From: an uncultured Saprospiraceae bacterium
Lineage (GTDB): Bacteria > Bacteroidota > Bacteroidia > Chitinophagales > Saprospiraceae
Length of the DNA stretch: 52,199 nt
Direction: 5' to 3'
Assembly (NCBI GenBank): GCA_937924495.1
Contig: CALDSS010000136.1
Span: forward strand, 1 to 52,199
The notes beneath the pieces were generated by a model that had not been told where the DNA came from, made no database searches, and was given only the letters and a program-made list of their open reading frames with translations. The translations under genes and the position numbers were made by a program. Shown here in pieces: positions 16,785 to 25,707 of this stretch. The number at the start of each line of letters is the position of its first letter. Within the stretch, counting starts at the first letter, position 1.

Positions 16785-17720
16785 ATGAGATATCAATGGC
16801 TATTGCTTTTGACTTTGGTGAATGTATTTAGTTGCAAAAATACAACAAAAGAAGCTGTAAATCAGCCACTTAAATCAGGAGTGGTTGTGCTGGGCATTGC
16901 TCAAGACGCTGGGTTTCCGCAAGCAGATTGTAAAAAAAATTGTTGCAAAGCAGCTTGGAAAACCCCTTCATTGCGTCGTCACGCCACCTGCCTTGCGCTC
17001 TTTGATTCGCTCGAAAACCAGTTTTGGTTATTTGAAGCAACGCCTGATATTAAATTTCAAATGAACCATTTTCAAGACATCGCACCTGACTCGGATTTGG
17101 CTGGCATTTTTCTGACCCATGCGCATGTTGGGCATTATACGGGTCTTATGCATTTGGGGCACGAAGTCATGGGCGCCAAAGGCATGCCCGTTTTTGCCAT
17201 GCCGCGTATGCGAACTTTCCTTTCAGAAAATGGGCCATGGAGTCAGTTGGTTGATTTTAAAAATATTGAGCTGCAAAATCTATCAGCAGACACTACCATC
17301 AATTTAAATGAGCGATTCTCCGTTAGTCCGTTTCGAGTTCCGCATCGCGATGAATTTTCAGAAACGGTTGGCTATAAAATTTCCACTCCGAAAAAATCTT
17401 ACCTATTCATTCCAGACATTGATAAATGGCATTTGTGGCAGCGAAACATTATTGAAGAAATTGCCAAAGTTGATATCGCTTTTTTGGATGGCACCTTTTA
17501 TGAAAATGGAGAAATACCAGGAAGGGATATGAGTCAGATTCCACATCCGTTTATTGAAGAAAGCATGAAGGTTTTTGAAAATCTTCCTGAAGCGGAAAAA
17601 GCGAAAGTGCACTTCATTCATTTCAATCATACGAATCCAGCATTGCAGGCAGATTCGGAGGCAAGGAAGAAAATTTTGGGAAAGGGATTTCGAATTGCCG
17701 AGGAAGGGAATGTTTACTAA
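16785..17720 (+). CDS. PqqB-like metallo-beta-lactamase-fold lipoprotein
   Basis: The start MRYQWLLLL is preferred because it gives a lipoprotein signal ending VFSC at residue 17. The mature protein has the PqqB-type opening 'VVLGIAQDAGFPQADCKKNCC' (Cys cluster) and the metal motif THAHVGHYTGLMHLG, where the HxHxDH aspartate is Gly. Later metal-site candidates are 'VPHRDEFSETVGY', 'FIPDIDKW' and 'FIHFNHTNP'. The fold is therefore that of PqqB-related MBL hydrolases. No pqqA, C, D or E lies nearby and the protein looks exported, so a role in PQQ synthesis is unlikely; a secreted hydrolase acting on an unknown ester or lactone is more plausible. Confidence 0.8.
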   Translation: MRYQWLLLLTLVNVFSCKNTTKEAVNQPLKSGVVVLGIAQDAGFPQADCKKNCCKAAWKTPSLRRHATCLALFDSLENQFWLFEATPDIKFQMNHFQDIAPDSDLAGIFLTHAHVGHYTGLMHLGHEVMGAKGMPVFAMPRMRTFLSENGPWSQLVDFKNIELQNLSADTTINLNERFSVSPFRVPHRDEFSETVGYKISTPKKSYLFIPDIDKWHLWQRNIIEEIAKVDIAFLDGTFYENGEIPGRDMSQIPHPFIEESMKVFENLPEAEKAKVHFIHFNHTNPALQADSEARKKILGKGFRIAEEGNVY

Positions 17721-17763
17721 AACATCTCTGAGCAGCGATTAAAAATACGCTTGAATACATTCC

Positions 17764-19803
17764 TTACTCCACCAAAATCTCATCCACAAATAACCAACAT
17801 TCCTCACCAGCAGATGGATGCCAATCTGGATTTTTAAGTGTGCTTATTAAATTAACTTTTAGGAATTTCGACACCTTTGGTTCAATATCGATTTCAAAAA
17901 ATTTCAATTCCGTTAATGCCTCAGATGGTGTTGGTGGCACGCTAATCTCTTTACTCAACTCAAAATTTTTACCATCAAGAGAAGTATAGACCTTTATTCC
18001 TTTTGGAAAAAATATCCAACTATTTGGTGATGAAATTGAGCTTACATACACCTTCCGAATCACCTGTTTTTCGGCCAACTCCAAAGTAGCAGTAGCATGT
18101 TTTCCTTGCCAACCCAACCAATTGCCATCTGAAAAATTTTCCGAACCTTTCTGAAAATCAAACAATGACTCAACACCTTTTGACTGATAACTTTCAGCTG
18201 GTGCAATCGAAAGTTCACCATGCAAAAATTGAGCCTTCGAATGCACAAACTGTCGTTCTGCAATTATACTCGATGACCACCCAGACAACTCACTCATCGC
18301 TTTTAGTGTAGCTGACCTGTTCAAAAAGAAACTATCCACGTAGAGTGAAGATAAAGTATCAGGTTCACTTCCATCAAGGGTGTAATAAATGCGTGTGTCT
18401 TCAAATTCGCTCTTAAGTTTTATTGCAATGGAATCATTAAAAATTTGTCTATCGACAAATATTCGAGGTGGATTTAACCTTGTACTTCCGAAGATAGAGT
18501 CATCTATTTTATATAAAACAGAAAGCATTGGTCTTTCGTTTTGCAACACTTCAATTTCAGACTTTAAAATTTTAGTTTGCCAACAAAAAAGATTTTTCAA
18601 AGAAGCGATTTCCTTCAAAATTTTAATAGAACCACCCGTTACTTTAGTTCCATAAATATTGAGTGATTCTAAATATTTCAAATGCTCCAAAGATTGAATG
18701 GCTTCATCAGTAATGAGCGTATTTTGCAATTGCACCTTTTTTAAGTGAGACATAGTTGACAAATAACGAACAAGGTCATCTCCAAAGTTCGAATTAGACA
18801 AATTCAATTCTACCACGTTATTTTCAACCTTTTTTAGTTTCTTAAAAATAGAATTATTCAAATCTTCTCTACCAGAAAAATTGGCGATCAGAAATGGGTT
18901 ATTCGAGGATAGGCGCGATATAGAAATACCAGATTGCCTCAAATCACTCAGCATTTTTTCAGAGACAGAATCTACTTTCAACGCACTGATGTTCGTATTG
19001 ACTGATTTATACTTTTCTAAAATCGGCGCCACCGAAGCACGATTTTTTGAAGAATCAACAATACAATTAAAACATGCCTGATTTTCAATCCACCATAATA
19101 AAAGTTTTGCTTCGTCGTCTGTGATTTGTTTTTTGCCTTTGGGAGGCATGTGCTTTTTTTCTTCGAGGGGGAGATGAATTCTTTGAAGCAATTCACTCAT
19201 TGCTGGTGAATCGAAATTAAAAATCGAACCATTAGAACCTCCAGCCAGTAAGCCAGCCTGCGAAGTCATAATCAGATCACCTTTTGCTTTCGATGGGTTG
19301 TGACAGCTATTGCATTTTGCTTTTAGAATCGGCTCAATGAATGTAGGGAAGATTGGTGCTTTTTCAATATTTGTAACAACAATCGAATTGTCTTCTGGTC
19401 TTGAGAATAGATAATCAACTCCATGAGTAAGGTTCCCGCCCTGGTGTCCTGTGAAAGTTAAAAGCCCAACTGCAACCATAAAAAGTGGAATGAATACTTT
19501 TTGCAAAAAAGCATAATTTGTGCGATGCGTAAAAAACAAAACGCCTATCAAAACTGTCAAAGAAATGCCCGACCATTTGTGTCGCCAAAGCATATCCGCA
19601 TTATACCCTCCCTCTTCAGAAAGAAACCAACCCGTCGTCGCAGCTGCCAAAGCAGTCAAAAAACTAAGAGCTAGTGCCAAACGAATAGCACCTTCAAATT
19701 CTTCTGTTTTTTTGACCACCTGCCAAAGCACAAGCACAGTTGCGAAGAGCAAAATACCGATCGGCAAATGCACGAAAAGGGGATGTAGGCGAGAAAAATT
19801 CAT
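17764..19803 (-). CDS. DUF2231 - cytochrome c - LRR - discoidin multidomain membrane protein
   Basis: Starting at MNFSRLHPLFVHLPIGILLF (four codons after the track start), the protein has four membrane helices typical of DUF2231 (about 1-125), with His residues that could bind heme. A planctomycete-type cytochrome c domain follows (FIEPILKAKCNSCHNPSKAKGD, CxxCH about residue 164; HMPPKGKKQ as the axial Met region). Then come leucine-rich repeats (about 290-400; VVELNLSNSNFGDDLVRYLS, LKYLESLNIYGTKVTG), a CHB_HEX_C-like segment (YYTLDGSEPDTLS, about 470) and a C-terminal discoidin-like domain (SDGNWLGWQG..., about 560-680). It is the last gene of the PSD1/DUF1501 cluster. The tail is paralogous to the preceding lipoprotein. 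Confidence 0.85.
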   Translation of the reverse strand: MNFSRLHPLFVHLPIGILLFATVLVLWQVVKKTEEFEGAIRLALALSFLTALAAATTGWFLSEEGGYNADMLWRHKWSGISLTVLIGVLFFTHRTNYAFLQKVFIPLFMVAVGLLTFTGHQGGNLTHGVDYLFSRPEDNSIVVTNIEKAPIFPTFIEPILKAKCNSCHNPSKAKGDLIMTSQAGLLAGGSNGSIFNFDSPAMSELLQRIHLPLEEKKHMPPKGKKQITDDEAKLLLWWIENQACFNCIVDSSKNRASVAPILEKYKSVNTNISALKVDSVSEKMLSDLRQSGISISRLSSNNPFLIANFSGREDLNNSIFKKLKKVENNVVELNLSNSNFGDDLVRYLSTMSHLKKVQLQNTLITDEAIQSLEHLKYLESLNIYGTKVTGGSIKILKEIASLKNLFCWQTKILKSEIEVLQNERPMLSVLYKIDDSIFGSTRLNPPRIFVDRQIFNDSIAIKLKSEFEDTRIYYTLDGSEPDTLSSLYVDSFFLNRSATLKAMSELSGWSSSIIAERQFVHSKAQFLHGELSIAPAESYQSKGVESLFDFQKGSENFSDGNWLGWQGKHATATLELAEKQVIRKVYVSSISSPNSWIFFPKGIKVYTSLDGKNFELSKEISVPPTPSEALTELKFFEIDIEPKVSKFLKVNLISTLKNPDWHPSAGEECWLFVDEILVE

Positions 19804-19821
19804 TGAAATTAACAATACTTT

Positions 19822-20637
19822 TTATTGACGAAAGTTGAAAAATACCTCATCGATAAAGAACCAAGGAGGAGTTCCTTTTCCAGGATGCCAATCTGGAATT
19901 TGTGATAAATTTAAAATTTTAATGCTAACTTGATCTGTGTGTTCGACAGGAAAAAATATCGGCTCATAACTAAAGGAAGCTTTTCTTCCTTTTTGGGTTG
20001 GAGGCAACTCTTTTGATTTCACCATTTTTCCTCCAATCCAAATTTCTATGACTTTTGGTGAAAAAATCCAAGCATCATTATTCCTTAAAAAACTGATTCC
20101 AACTGATTCGATTTTCTCTTTTTTTAAAAAACCAAAATCAATAGTTACAATCTCAGATTGAAATCCTAACCAGTTCCCATCTTTAAAATTCATTGACCCT
20201 TTTTTGAAATCCGCCAAAGTCTTTGCACCAGCCCCTATGTAAGAATCAGAAGGCAGAGGACTCATTGAAATTTCGGCATTTGCAGCAAGGGAATTGACTT
20301 TAATCAAATCAATTGAAACCGTTTCACTTGATAAAAAATCTTTGTGAAAAGCTTTGGCCCGAATCGTTTGAGTAGAAGAAACATTAAATGATTTATCATA
20401 TTTTTTACTGTCTGAACTTACCTCCCAACCATCATCCGAAAATCGAAAATCTACCTGTGGGTGATTCAACTCAAGCTCCACTATTGCTGATTTTTGAAAG
20501 AAAATAGAATCCACTTTCAAAAGAGGTTTTGCCAATTGAATCGTTTTGACCTTTGTGAAATACCCTGGCATATACAACGGCGTTTTGCACGAAAATGCAA
20601 AAAAGAAAAACCACAAAATCAGCATTAAATTTTTCAT
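19822..20637 (-). CDS. Discoidin-like lipoprotein of the PSD1 cluster
   Basis: The ATG at 20637 overlaps the stop of the NHL gene (ATGA), which decides the start: it gives [17 protein letters not shown], a lipoprotein signal. The mature protein has a CHB_HEX_C-like region (IVELELNHPQVDFRFSDDGWEVSSDSKKY) and a C-terminal discoidin-like domain (DFKKGSMNFKDGNWLGFQSEIVTIDFG ... IEIWIGGKMVKSK ... IPDWHPGKG). The same order of modules closes the next gene, with matching phrases (KGSxNFxDGNWLGxQ; PDWHPxxG). It probably binds a carbohydrate or a partner protein at the cell surface; no catalytic residues are evident. Translational coupling puts it in the same transcript as the NHL and DUF1501 genes. 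Confidence 0.78.
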   Translation of the reverse strand: MKNLMLILWFFFFAFSCKTPLYMPGYFTKVKTIQLAKPLLKVDSIFFQKSAIVELELNHPQVDFRFSDDGWEVSSDSKKYDKSFNVSSTQTIRAKAFHKDFLSSETVSIDLIKVNSLAANAEISMSPLPSDSYIGAGAKTLADFKKGSMNFKDGNWLGFQSEIVTIDFGFLKKEKIESVGISFLRNNDAWIFSPKVIEIWIGGKMVKSKELPPTQKGRKASFSYEPIFFPVEHTDQVSIKILNLSQIPDWHPGKGTPPWFFIDEVFFNFRQ

Positions 20638-21656
20638 ACCCTCACTAATTTTATGGGATAAGTTGCTCCCGAATTCCATTGTGCGACGTATAAATTTTCG
20701 TCTTCATCAACGCATACATCGTGTGGATGATGAAATACTTTTAACGCCTGATACATGGGTTGCAATGCTCCATTTTCGTAAAAAGGAACACAACCGCCTG
20801 GCGCTGAAATCAGCCGATTATTTTCATTTAAAATAGAAACGAAACCTGTCCCTTCTCCTCCGTCGCCAGACCATATAGTAGCCAGATAAATTTCCTTTTC
20901 ATGAATCACCGGACGACAAATGAACGCTCCAGGTAAATTAATTTCAGAAAGAAATTTTCCTTCAAGGGAAAATCGTTTCAGCTTGTTTTGCTGACGTGCA
21001 GTAATGAGTAAGGTTGGATTTTTTAGATCCCGTTTATCAATTGCAATTCCATGTGCATTGTTAAAATATTCTTTTCCACCAAAAATATTTAGTAATTCTC
21101 CTTTTGAGTTGTAATGCAAAATCCATTGCTCGCCATAACCATCAGCAACATAAATATCGCCATTTTCGGCAACAGCCGTTTCCGTTGGTTTGTATTGGTT
21201 CGGAGCAGAATATTTTTCTCCTTCCGGAAAATTTAGCTCTAAAACTCGTTTCCCAGAAAGCGTCGTTTTTATAACTTTATTTTTTTCAGAATCAGTTATA
21301 TATAAAAAATCTTCGCCTCCTTCCACATTTAAAGTTAGTCCATGTGCTCCAGGCAAATTGGTTGTCCAAACTCCCTCAAGCTGCCCTGAATTGCTATAAA
21401 TTATAATGTTATTTTTTACGTGATTCGTCAGTAAAATAATACGGCCGCGCGAATCTTGCACCATCTCATGGCAATCTTTCACTGGGTAGAAATTCGAATT
21501 GAGCGCACCCCAATTCAGATCAATTTTATACTGATGAGAATTATGGCCAATAATCACATCTTTATATTTAGCAATCTCTGCCATAGGAAATTTCCCAAGT
21601 GCAAGACCTGCTAAAGCAAATGAAGTATTCTTTATAAAGTTGCGTCGAATCATCAT
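20634..21656 (-). CDS. NHL-repeat beta-propeller protein with Tat-like signal
   Basis: The N-terminus [21 protein letters not shown] has a twin-arginine and a hydrophobic stretch, suggesting Tat export. The remaining 310 residues form a six-bladed NHL-type propeller with repeats such as '[28 protein letters not shown]' (approximate), 'GAHGLTLN...[20 protein letters not shown]', '[28 protein letters not shown]', 'NAHGIAID' and '[18 protein letters not shown]'. Related propellers include the lyase domain of peptidylglycine amidating enzymes, but no activity can be assigned. Its ATG overlaps the DUF1501 stop (ATGA), and its own stop overlaps the next start, so the three genes are translationally coupled. 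Confidence 0.85.
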   Translation of the reverse strand: MMIRRNFIKNTSFALAGLALGKFPMAEIAKYKDVIIGHNSHQYKIDLNWGALNSNFYPVKDCHEMVQDSRGRIILLTNHVKNNIIIYSNSGQLEGVWTTNLPGAHGLTLNVEGGEDFLYITDSEKNKVIKTTLSGKRVLELNFPEGEKYSAPNQYKPTETAVAENGDIYVADGYGEQWILHYNSKGELLNIFGGKEYFNNAHGIAIDKRDLKNPTLLITARQQNKLKRFSLEGKFLSEINLPGAFICRPVIHEKEIYLATIWSGDGGEGTGFVSILNENNRLISAPGGCVPFYENGALQPMYQALKVFHHPHDVCVDEDENLYVAQWNSGATYPIKLVRV

Positions 21657-23140
21657 GTTAAAATATCCTTCACTACATGCCCATGCACATCTGTCAACCT
21701 AAACCGTCTTCCCTGATATTTGTAAGTCAGCTTTTCATGATCAATACCCAACAGATGTAATAGCGTTGCTTGAAAATCGTGCACATGCACTGGTTTGTCC
21801 GTAATATTGTAACCAAAATCATCCGTCTCACCATAGACCAAACCGGGCTTAACGCCTCCTCCCGCTACCCAAATCGTAAAACATCTTGGATGATGATCGC
21901 GTCCATAATTTTTCGGTGTCAAGATGCCTTGCGAATAGTTCGTTCTCCCAAATTCGCCACCCCAAATCACTAAAGTATCTTCCAGTAATCCGCGTTGCTT
22001 CAAATCCATTACCAAAGCTGCTGAGGGTTGATCTACATCCTTTGCTTGTTTAACAATTGCAGTCGGTAAATTGTCATGCTGATCCCACCCCATGTGATAG
22101 AGTTGTATGAAGCGAACGCCCTGCTCAGCGAGCCTGCGAGCCAACAAGCAATTGGCAGCAAACGTCCCCGGGGTCTTAGAATCAGGGCCATACATTCGGT
22201 AAATGTGGTCGGGTTCATTTTCAATATTCATCACTTCAGGGACAGAGGTTTGCATGCGATAAGCCATCTCATATTGCGCAATTCTGCTTTGAATTTCAGG
22301 GTCACCAAACTCTTCAAATTGCATTGAGTTTAACTCACTCAATTTATCCAACATTTTTCGGCGACTTTTCCGTGAAATACCTGCGGGATCATTCAAATAC
22401 AAAACGGGATCTTTTGCTGCTCGAAACTGTACCCCTTGATGAAGAGAATGCAAAAATCCATTTCCCCAAAGTCTTGAATAAAGCGGCTGACCATTGGGTC
22501 GCCCGGTGCCTCTAGATAATAAAACAGAGAAAGAAGGAAGGTTTTCATTTTCGGAACCTAAACCATAACTCAACCACGAACCAATACTTGGACGCCCCGG
22601 TTGTTGCGAACCAGTTTGAAAAAAAGTAATTGCTGGATCATGGTTGATTGCCTCCGTGTACATGGATTTAATGATACAAATCTCATCAGCGATTTTTGCA
22701 GTATAAGGCAGCAAATCACTCACCCACGCTCCATGCTGACCATGCTGTCTAAATTCAGACATCGAACCCACCAATGGAAAAGATTTCTGCCCCGAAGTCA
22801 TCCCTGTCAATCGTTGTCCTTGGCGTATAGATTCGGGCAAGTCTTCTCCTCTCATCTTATTAAGCAACGGTTTGTAATCAAACAATTCTAATTGAGAAGG
22901 GCCGCCACTTTGGAAGAGATAAATAACTCGTTTGATTTTCGCAGGATGATGAAGCGCATCTAAAATTCCTTTGGTGCCGCCGCCATTTTCTACAACAACT
23001 CCATGTTCATTTTTTGAAAAAAAACTCATTCCAAATAGCGACGCTAGTGCAGCCGTCCCGATACCTGTTGCCGACTTCGAGAGAAAAGCTCGACGATTGA
23101 GGTGCAATGCTCGGTCTGTGAAAATTTTTTTCATAAACAT
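21653..23140 (-). CDS. DUF1501 protein, Tat-exported
   Basis: A 495-residue protein of the DUF1501 family (sulfatase/alkaline-phosphatase-like fold) typical of Planctomycetes and some Bacteroidota. The N-terminus has a Tat signal ([27 protein letters not shown]). Family landmarks are '[23 protein letters not shown]', '[35 protein letters not shown]', '[26 protein letters not shown]', '[12 protein letters not shown]', '[15 protein letters not shown]' and '[19 protein letters not shown]'. The His/Asp-rich motifs (WDQHDN, GRDHHP) sit where metal ligands would be in this fold. Substrate unknown. DUF1501 genes usually accompany a PSD1 partner, as here. An alternative start is Met3 (23134). Confidence 0.9.
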   Translation of the reverse strand: MFMKKIFTDRALHLNRRAFLSKSATGIGTAALASLFGMSFFSKNEHGVVVENGGGTKGILDALHHPAKIKRVIYLFQSGGPSQLELFDYKPLLNKMRGEDLPESIRQGQRLTGMTSGQKSFPLVGSMSEFRQHGQHGAWVSDLLPYTAKIADEICIIKSMYTEAINHDPAITFFQTGSQQPGRPSIGSWLSYGLGSENENLPSFSVLLSRGTGRPNGQPLYSRLWGNGFLHSLHQGVQFRAAKDPVLYLNDPAGISRKSRRKMLDKLSELNSMQFEEFGDPEIQSRIAQYEMAYRMQTSVPEVMNIENEPDHIYRMYGPDSKTPGTFAANCLLARRLAEQGVRFIQLYHMGWDQHDNLPTAIVKQAKDVDQPSAALVMDLKQRGLLEDTLVIWGGEFGRTNYSQGILTPKNYGRDHHPRCFTIWVAGGGVKPGLVYGETDDFGYNITDKPVHVHDFQATLLHLLGIDHEKLTYKYQGRRFRLTDVHGHVVKDILT

Positions 23141-23163
23141 AACGCGAAGCGGTTCTCCGCGAT
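23138..23163 (-). repeat. REP-like short repeat, left copy of an inverted pair
   Basis: Read on the minus strand this contains ggagaaccgcttcgcgttatg. It matches 16 of 21 bases of ggatcaccgctccacgttacg at the other end of the DUF1501/PSD1 gap, in the opposite orientation. It overlaps the DUF1501 start codon. Confidence 0.4.
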
Positions 23164-23269
23164 GATTTTAATTTTTAAAAATCAAAGTAACCAATTTCAA
23201 AAAGTTAATTTCGGACAGCTTCTAAAGATTTACCCATTCGTTTATTTTTAGACTTTCAAACACGACATT

Positions 23270-23300
23270 CTCGGATCACCGCTCCACGTTACGTTAGCGA
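23270..23300 (+). repeat. REP-like short repeat, right copy of an inverted pair
   Basis: It contains ggatcaccgctccacgttacg, related to the copy at 23138-23163 but inverted. It overlaps the last codon and stop of the PSD1 gene. The two face each other across about 110 bases and could fold into one structure in the mRNA. Confidence 0.4.
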
Positions 23301-25651
23301 TTTAGGGATTCATCTAAATTTAAAATAGCATTTGCCATCAAAGCATACGCAGCAAGTTCTGTTCTATTTTGAGTCGCTTCATCCGATTGAGCAGGCATAA
23401 ATTCACCAATCGATAGATAATCTTTTACGCGCTCAGGTTCTTTTCTAAAATTATTTTTTTCTTCTGCCAAATATTCAATTAGAGAAACAACCTCCTCTTC
23501 ATTTGGCAAGCGAGAAGTTACCAATTGAAAAATATATTTAATTCTTTTTTCTGGTGTATCTACCGCTGCCATAGCATTAGCAGCAATCGCTCGCGACGCC
23601 TCAATAATCTGTGGATCATTGAGCAAAACCAATGCTTGAAGTGGTGTATTGGTCTCTTGCCGTTTGATGGTACAAAAATCACGAGAAGCAGCATCCAGCG
23701 TCATCATGCTTGGCGGCGGAACCGTTCTTTTCCAAAAAGTATAAAGACTTCGGCGATATAAATCTTTGCCTTTAGAGGGAATGTATTTTGCAGTGCTTCC
23801 GCCACCGCCACCTGTAGTTTCCGCCCAAATCCCTGGAGGTTGATACGGCTTCACACTTGGCCCACCGACCTGCCGATTGAGCAAACCACTGATCGCCAGC
23901 GCTTGATCACGAAGCATTTCTGCTTTTAACCGAAGGCGCGGAGCACGAGCGTATAATTGATTTTCTGGGTCTTTGCGGAGCAGTTCTTTGGAGGCTTTTG
24001 CGGATTGCTGATAAGTTGCAGAAGACGCAATGTATTTTAGCATTGCTTTAATGTCCCAACCTTCATTCTGAAATTTGAGTGCTAAAAAATCAAGTAATTC
24101 AGGATGAGTTGGTAGCGACCCCTGATTCCCGAAATCATCAGAGGTGGCCACTAAACCGACTCCAAACATCTGTTGCCATAAGCGATTAACGGCCACACGA
24201 GCAGTCAACGGGTTTTCTTTATCGAAAAGCCAATTGGTCAAGCCTAATCGATTTGGTTCATATTTTTTTGATACTTGAATGGCTTCTGGCGTTTGAGGAA
24301 AAACCTCCTCGCCATGTTGGTCATAAAGCCCCCGATTAAGAATGAAAGATTTGCGAGGCTGGGGCATTTCCTTCATGACCATCAATTCAATTTTGGGTAA
24401 GGTGTCGAGGTTTTTGACGAAAGTTGCCATTGATTCAATCTCCTTTTGCGAAAGCGTAACATAAGGCTCTGGTGTCATACCTTCCTGATCACCAGGAAAA
24501 CCTTTTTCTTTCACATTGTTAAAATAACTAAACAACGAAAAATAGTCTTTTTGACTAATCGGGTCATACTTATGGTCATGACATTTGGCGCATTCCATGG
24601 TCAACGCAAGAAAAGCCATCCCAAATGTTTGGGCACGATCAGAGACATAATCAACTCTATATTCTTCATCAATCACCCCACCTTCAAAAGTAATTTTATG
24701 GTTGCGGTTAAAGCCCGTTGCAATGATTTTTTCGAGATTAGAATTAGGCATAAGATCACCCGCAAGTTGATACTTGACGAACTCGTCATAAGGCATATTT
24801 TTCGCGAAAGCGTGAATAACCCAATCGCGCCAAGGCCACATCACACGTGCAAAGTCATTTTGATAACCATGGGTGTCAGCATAGCGCGCCAAGTCAAGCC
24901 AATCGGCTGTCATTCGTTCTGCATAAGCGTCTGAGGCGAGCTTTCGATCAATTATCTTTTCTAAAGCGTCGGCGGAGTTGTCATTTAAGAAATCATGAAT
25001 TTCGTCGAGCGTGGGCGGCAGTCCCGTTAAATCAAAGCTGACTCTTCTGATCAGTTTTTCTTTGGTCGCTTTCGCGGAAAATGGCTGGTTTTGCGCCTCC
25101 AGTTTTTGCAAAATAAAATAGTCAATTTCATTTTGTGCTTTCGCAGAATTTGAAGGCGATGGTATTTTTGGTTTGACAGGTGGAATAAATGCCCAGTGCT
25201 CTTTCCACTCTGCACCTTGTTCTACCCATTTCTTTAGAATCTTTTTTTCATAATCACTCAAAGTCAGATTGGACTCTGGGGGCGGCATTATTTCATTTGG
25301 GTCAGTATCAAAAATTCGTTGAACCAGTCCACTGTTTTCTGGGTCACCAGCGATGATGGCAAAGCGATTTTTTTCTTTTCCTAAAGGAGTAAAGGCCGCT
25401 TCTTTGGTGTGAAAAGCCAGACCTGCTTCGATTTTATTTTTATCAGGACCATGGCATTTAAAACACCGATCAGAAAGAATTGGGCGAACATGAAAATTGA
25501 AATCTACTTTTTCGGGAACGGTCTGGAGCTTCTCTTTTTGGTAGGCTGTCTCCGTTTCTATCGTTTTATTTTCACAAGCATTCAAGAAGAGTAGGCAACC
25601 TGCCGCAATCCATGATAGTGCCTTGAAAAATGATAAATCAAAAATTTGCAT
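23294..25651 (-). CDS. PSCyt1-PSCyt2-PSD1 (DUF1549/DUF1553) cytochrome c lipoprotein
   Basis: A 785-residue protein with a lipoprotein signal ending LLFLNAC. The domain order is planctomycete cytochrome 1 (VRPILSDRCFKCHGPDKNK, CxxCH about residue 62; IMPPPESN as the Met region), PSCyt2/DUF1549 (RRVSFDLTGLPPTLDEIHDFL ... LDLARYADTHGYQND ... MECAKCHDHKYDPIS, a second CxxCH about residue 354), and PSD1/DUF1553 (ARVAVNRLWQQMFGVGLV ... DFGNQGSLPTHPELLDFLA ... TNTPLQALVLLNDP). Two covalent hemes imply a redox role outside the cytoplasmic membrane. In Planctomycetes such genes pair with DUF1501, as they do here. The reaction is unknown. It is the first gene of the cluster. Confidence 0.92.
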   Translation of the reverse strand: MQIFDLSFFKALSWIAAGCLLFLNACENKTIETETAYQKEKLQTVPEKVDFNFHVRPILSDRCFKCHGPDKNKIEAGLAFHTKEAAFTPLGKEKNRFAIIAGDPENSGLVQRIFDTDPNEIMPPPESNLTLSDYEKKILKKWVEQGAEWKEHWAFIPPVKPKIPSPSNSAKAQNEIDYFILQKLEAQNQPFSAKATKEKLIRRVSFDLTGLPPTLDEIHDFLNDNSADALEKIIDRKLASDAYAERMTADWLDLARYADTHGYQNDFARVMWPWRDWVIHAFAKNMPYDEFVKYQLAGDLMPNSNLEKIIATGFNRNHKITFEGGVIDEEYRVDYVSDRAQTFGMAFLALTMECAKCHDHKYDPISQKDYFSLFSYFNNVKEKGFPGDQEGMTPEPYVTLSQKEIESMATFVKNLDTLPKIELMVMKEMPQPRKSFILNRGLYDQHGEEVFPQTPEAIQVSKKYEPNRLGLTNWLFDKENPLTARVAVNRLWQQMFGVGLVATSDDFGNQGSLPTHPELLDFLALKFQNEGWDIKAMLKYIASSATYQQSAKASKELLRKDPENQLYARAPRLRLKAEMLRDQALAISGLLNRQVGGPSVKPYQPPGIWAETTGGGGGSTAKYIPSKGKDLYRRSLYTFWKRTVPPPSMMTLDAASRDFCTIKRQETNTPLQALVLLNDPQIIEASRAIAANAMAAVDTPEKRIKYIFQLVTSRLPNEEEVVSLIEYLAEEKNNFRKEPERVKDYLSIGEFMPAQSDEATQNRTELAAYALMANAILNLDESLNR

Positions 25652-25669
25652 TCCGCTTTTACTTTAGAG

Positions 25670-25697
25670 CGAAAATATAGTCAACTTCAAATTGCAA
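25670..25697 (-). promoter_or_regulatory. Possible promoter of the PSD1/DUF1501 cluster
   Basis: On the minus strand TTG (25697-25695), 17 bases, then TATTTTCG (25677-25670), one base away from TAnnTTTG. The predicted leader is only about 13 bases. A similar TATTTTCG lies upstream of asnS (45485-45492). Confidence 0.3.
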
Positions 25698-25707
25698 TTA
25701 TAAAAAA

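Noticed and set aside
24446-24934. 162-residue plus-strand ORF
   Set aside because: Antisense shadow of the PSD1 gene; the minus-strand protein has clear family motifs over this span.
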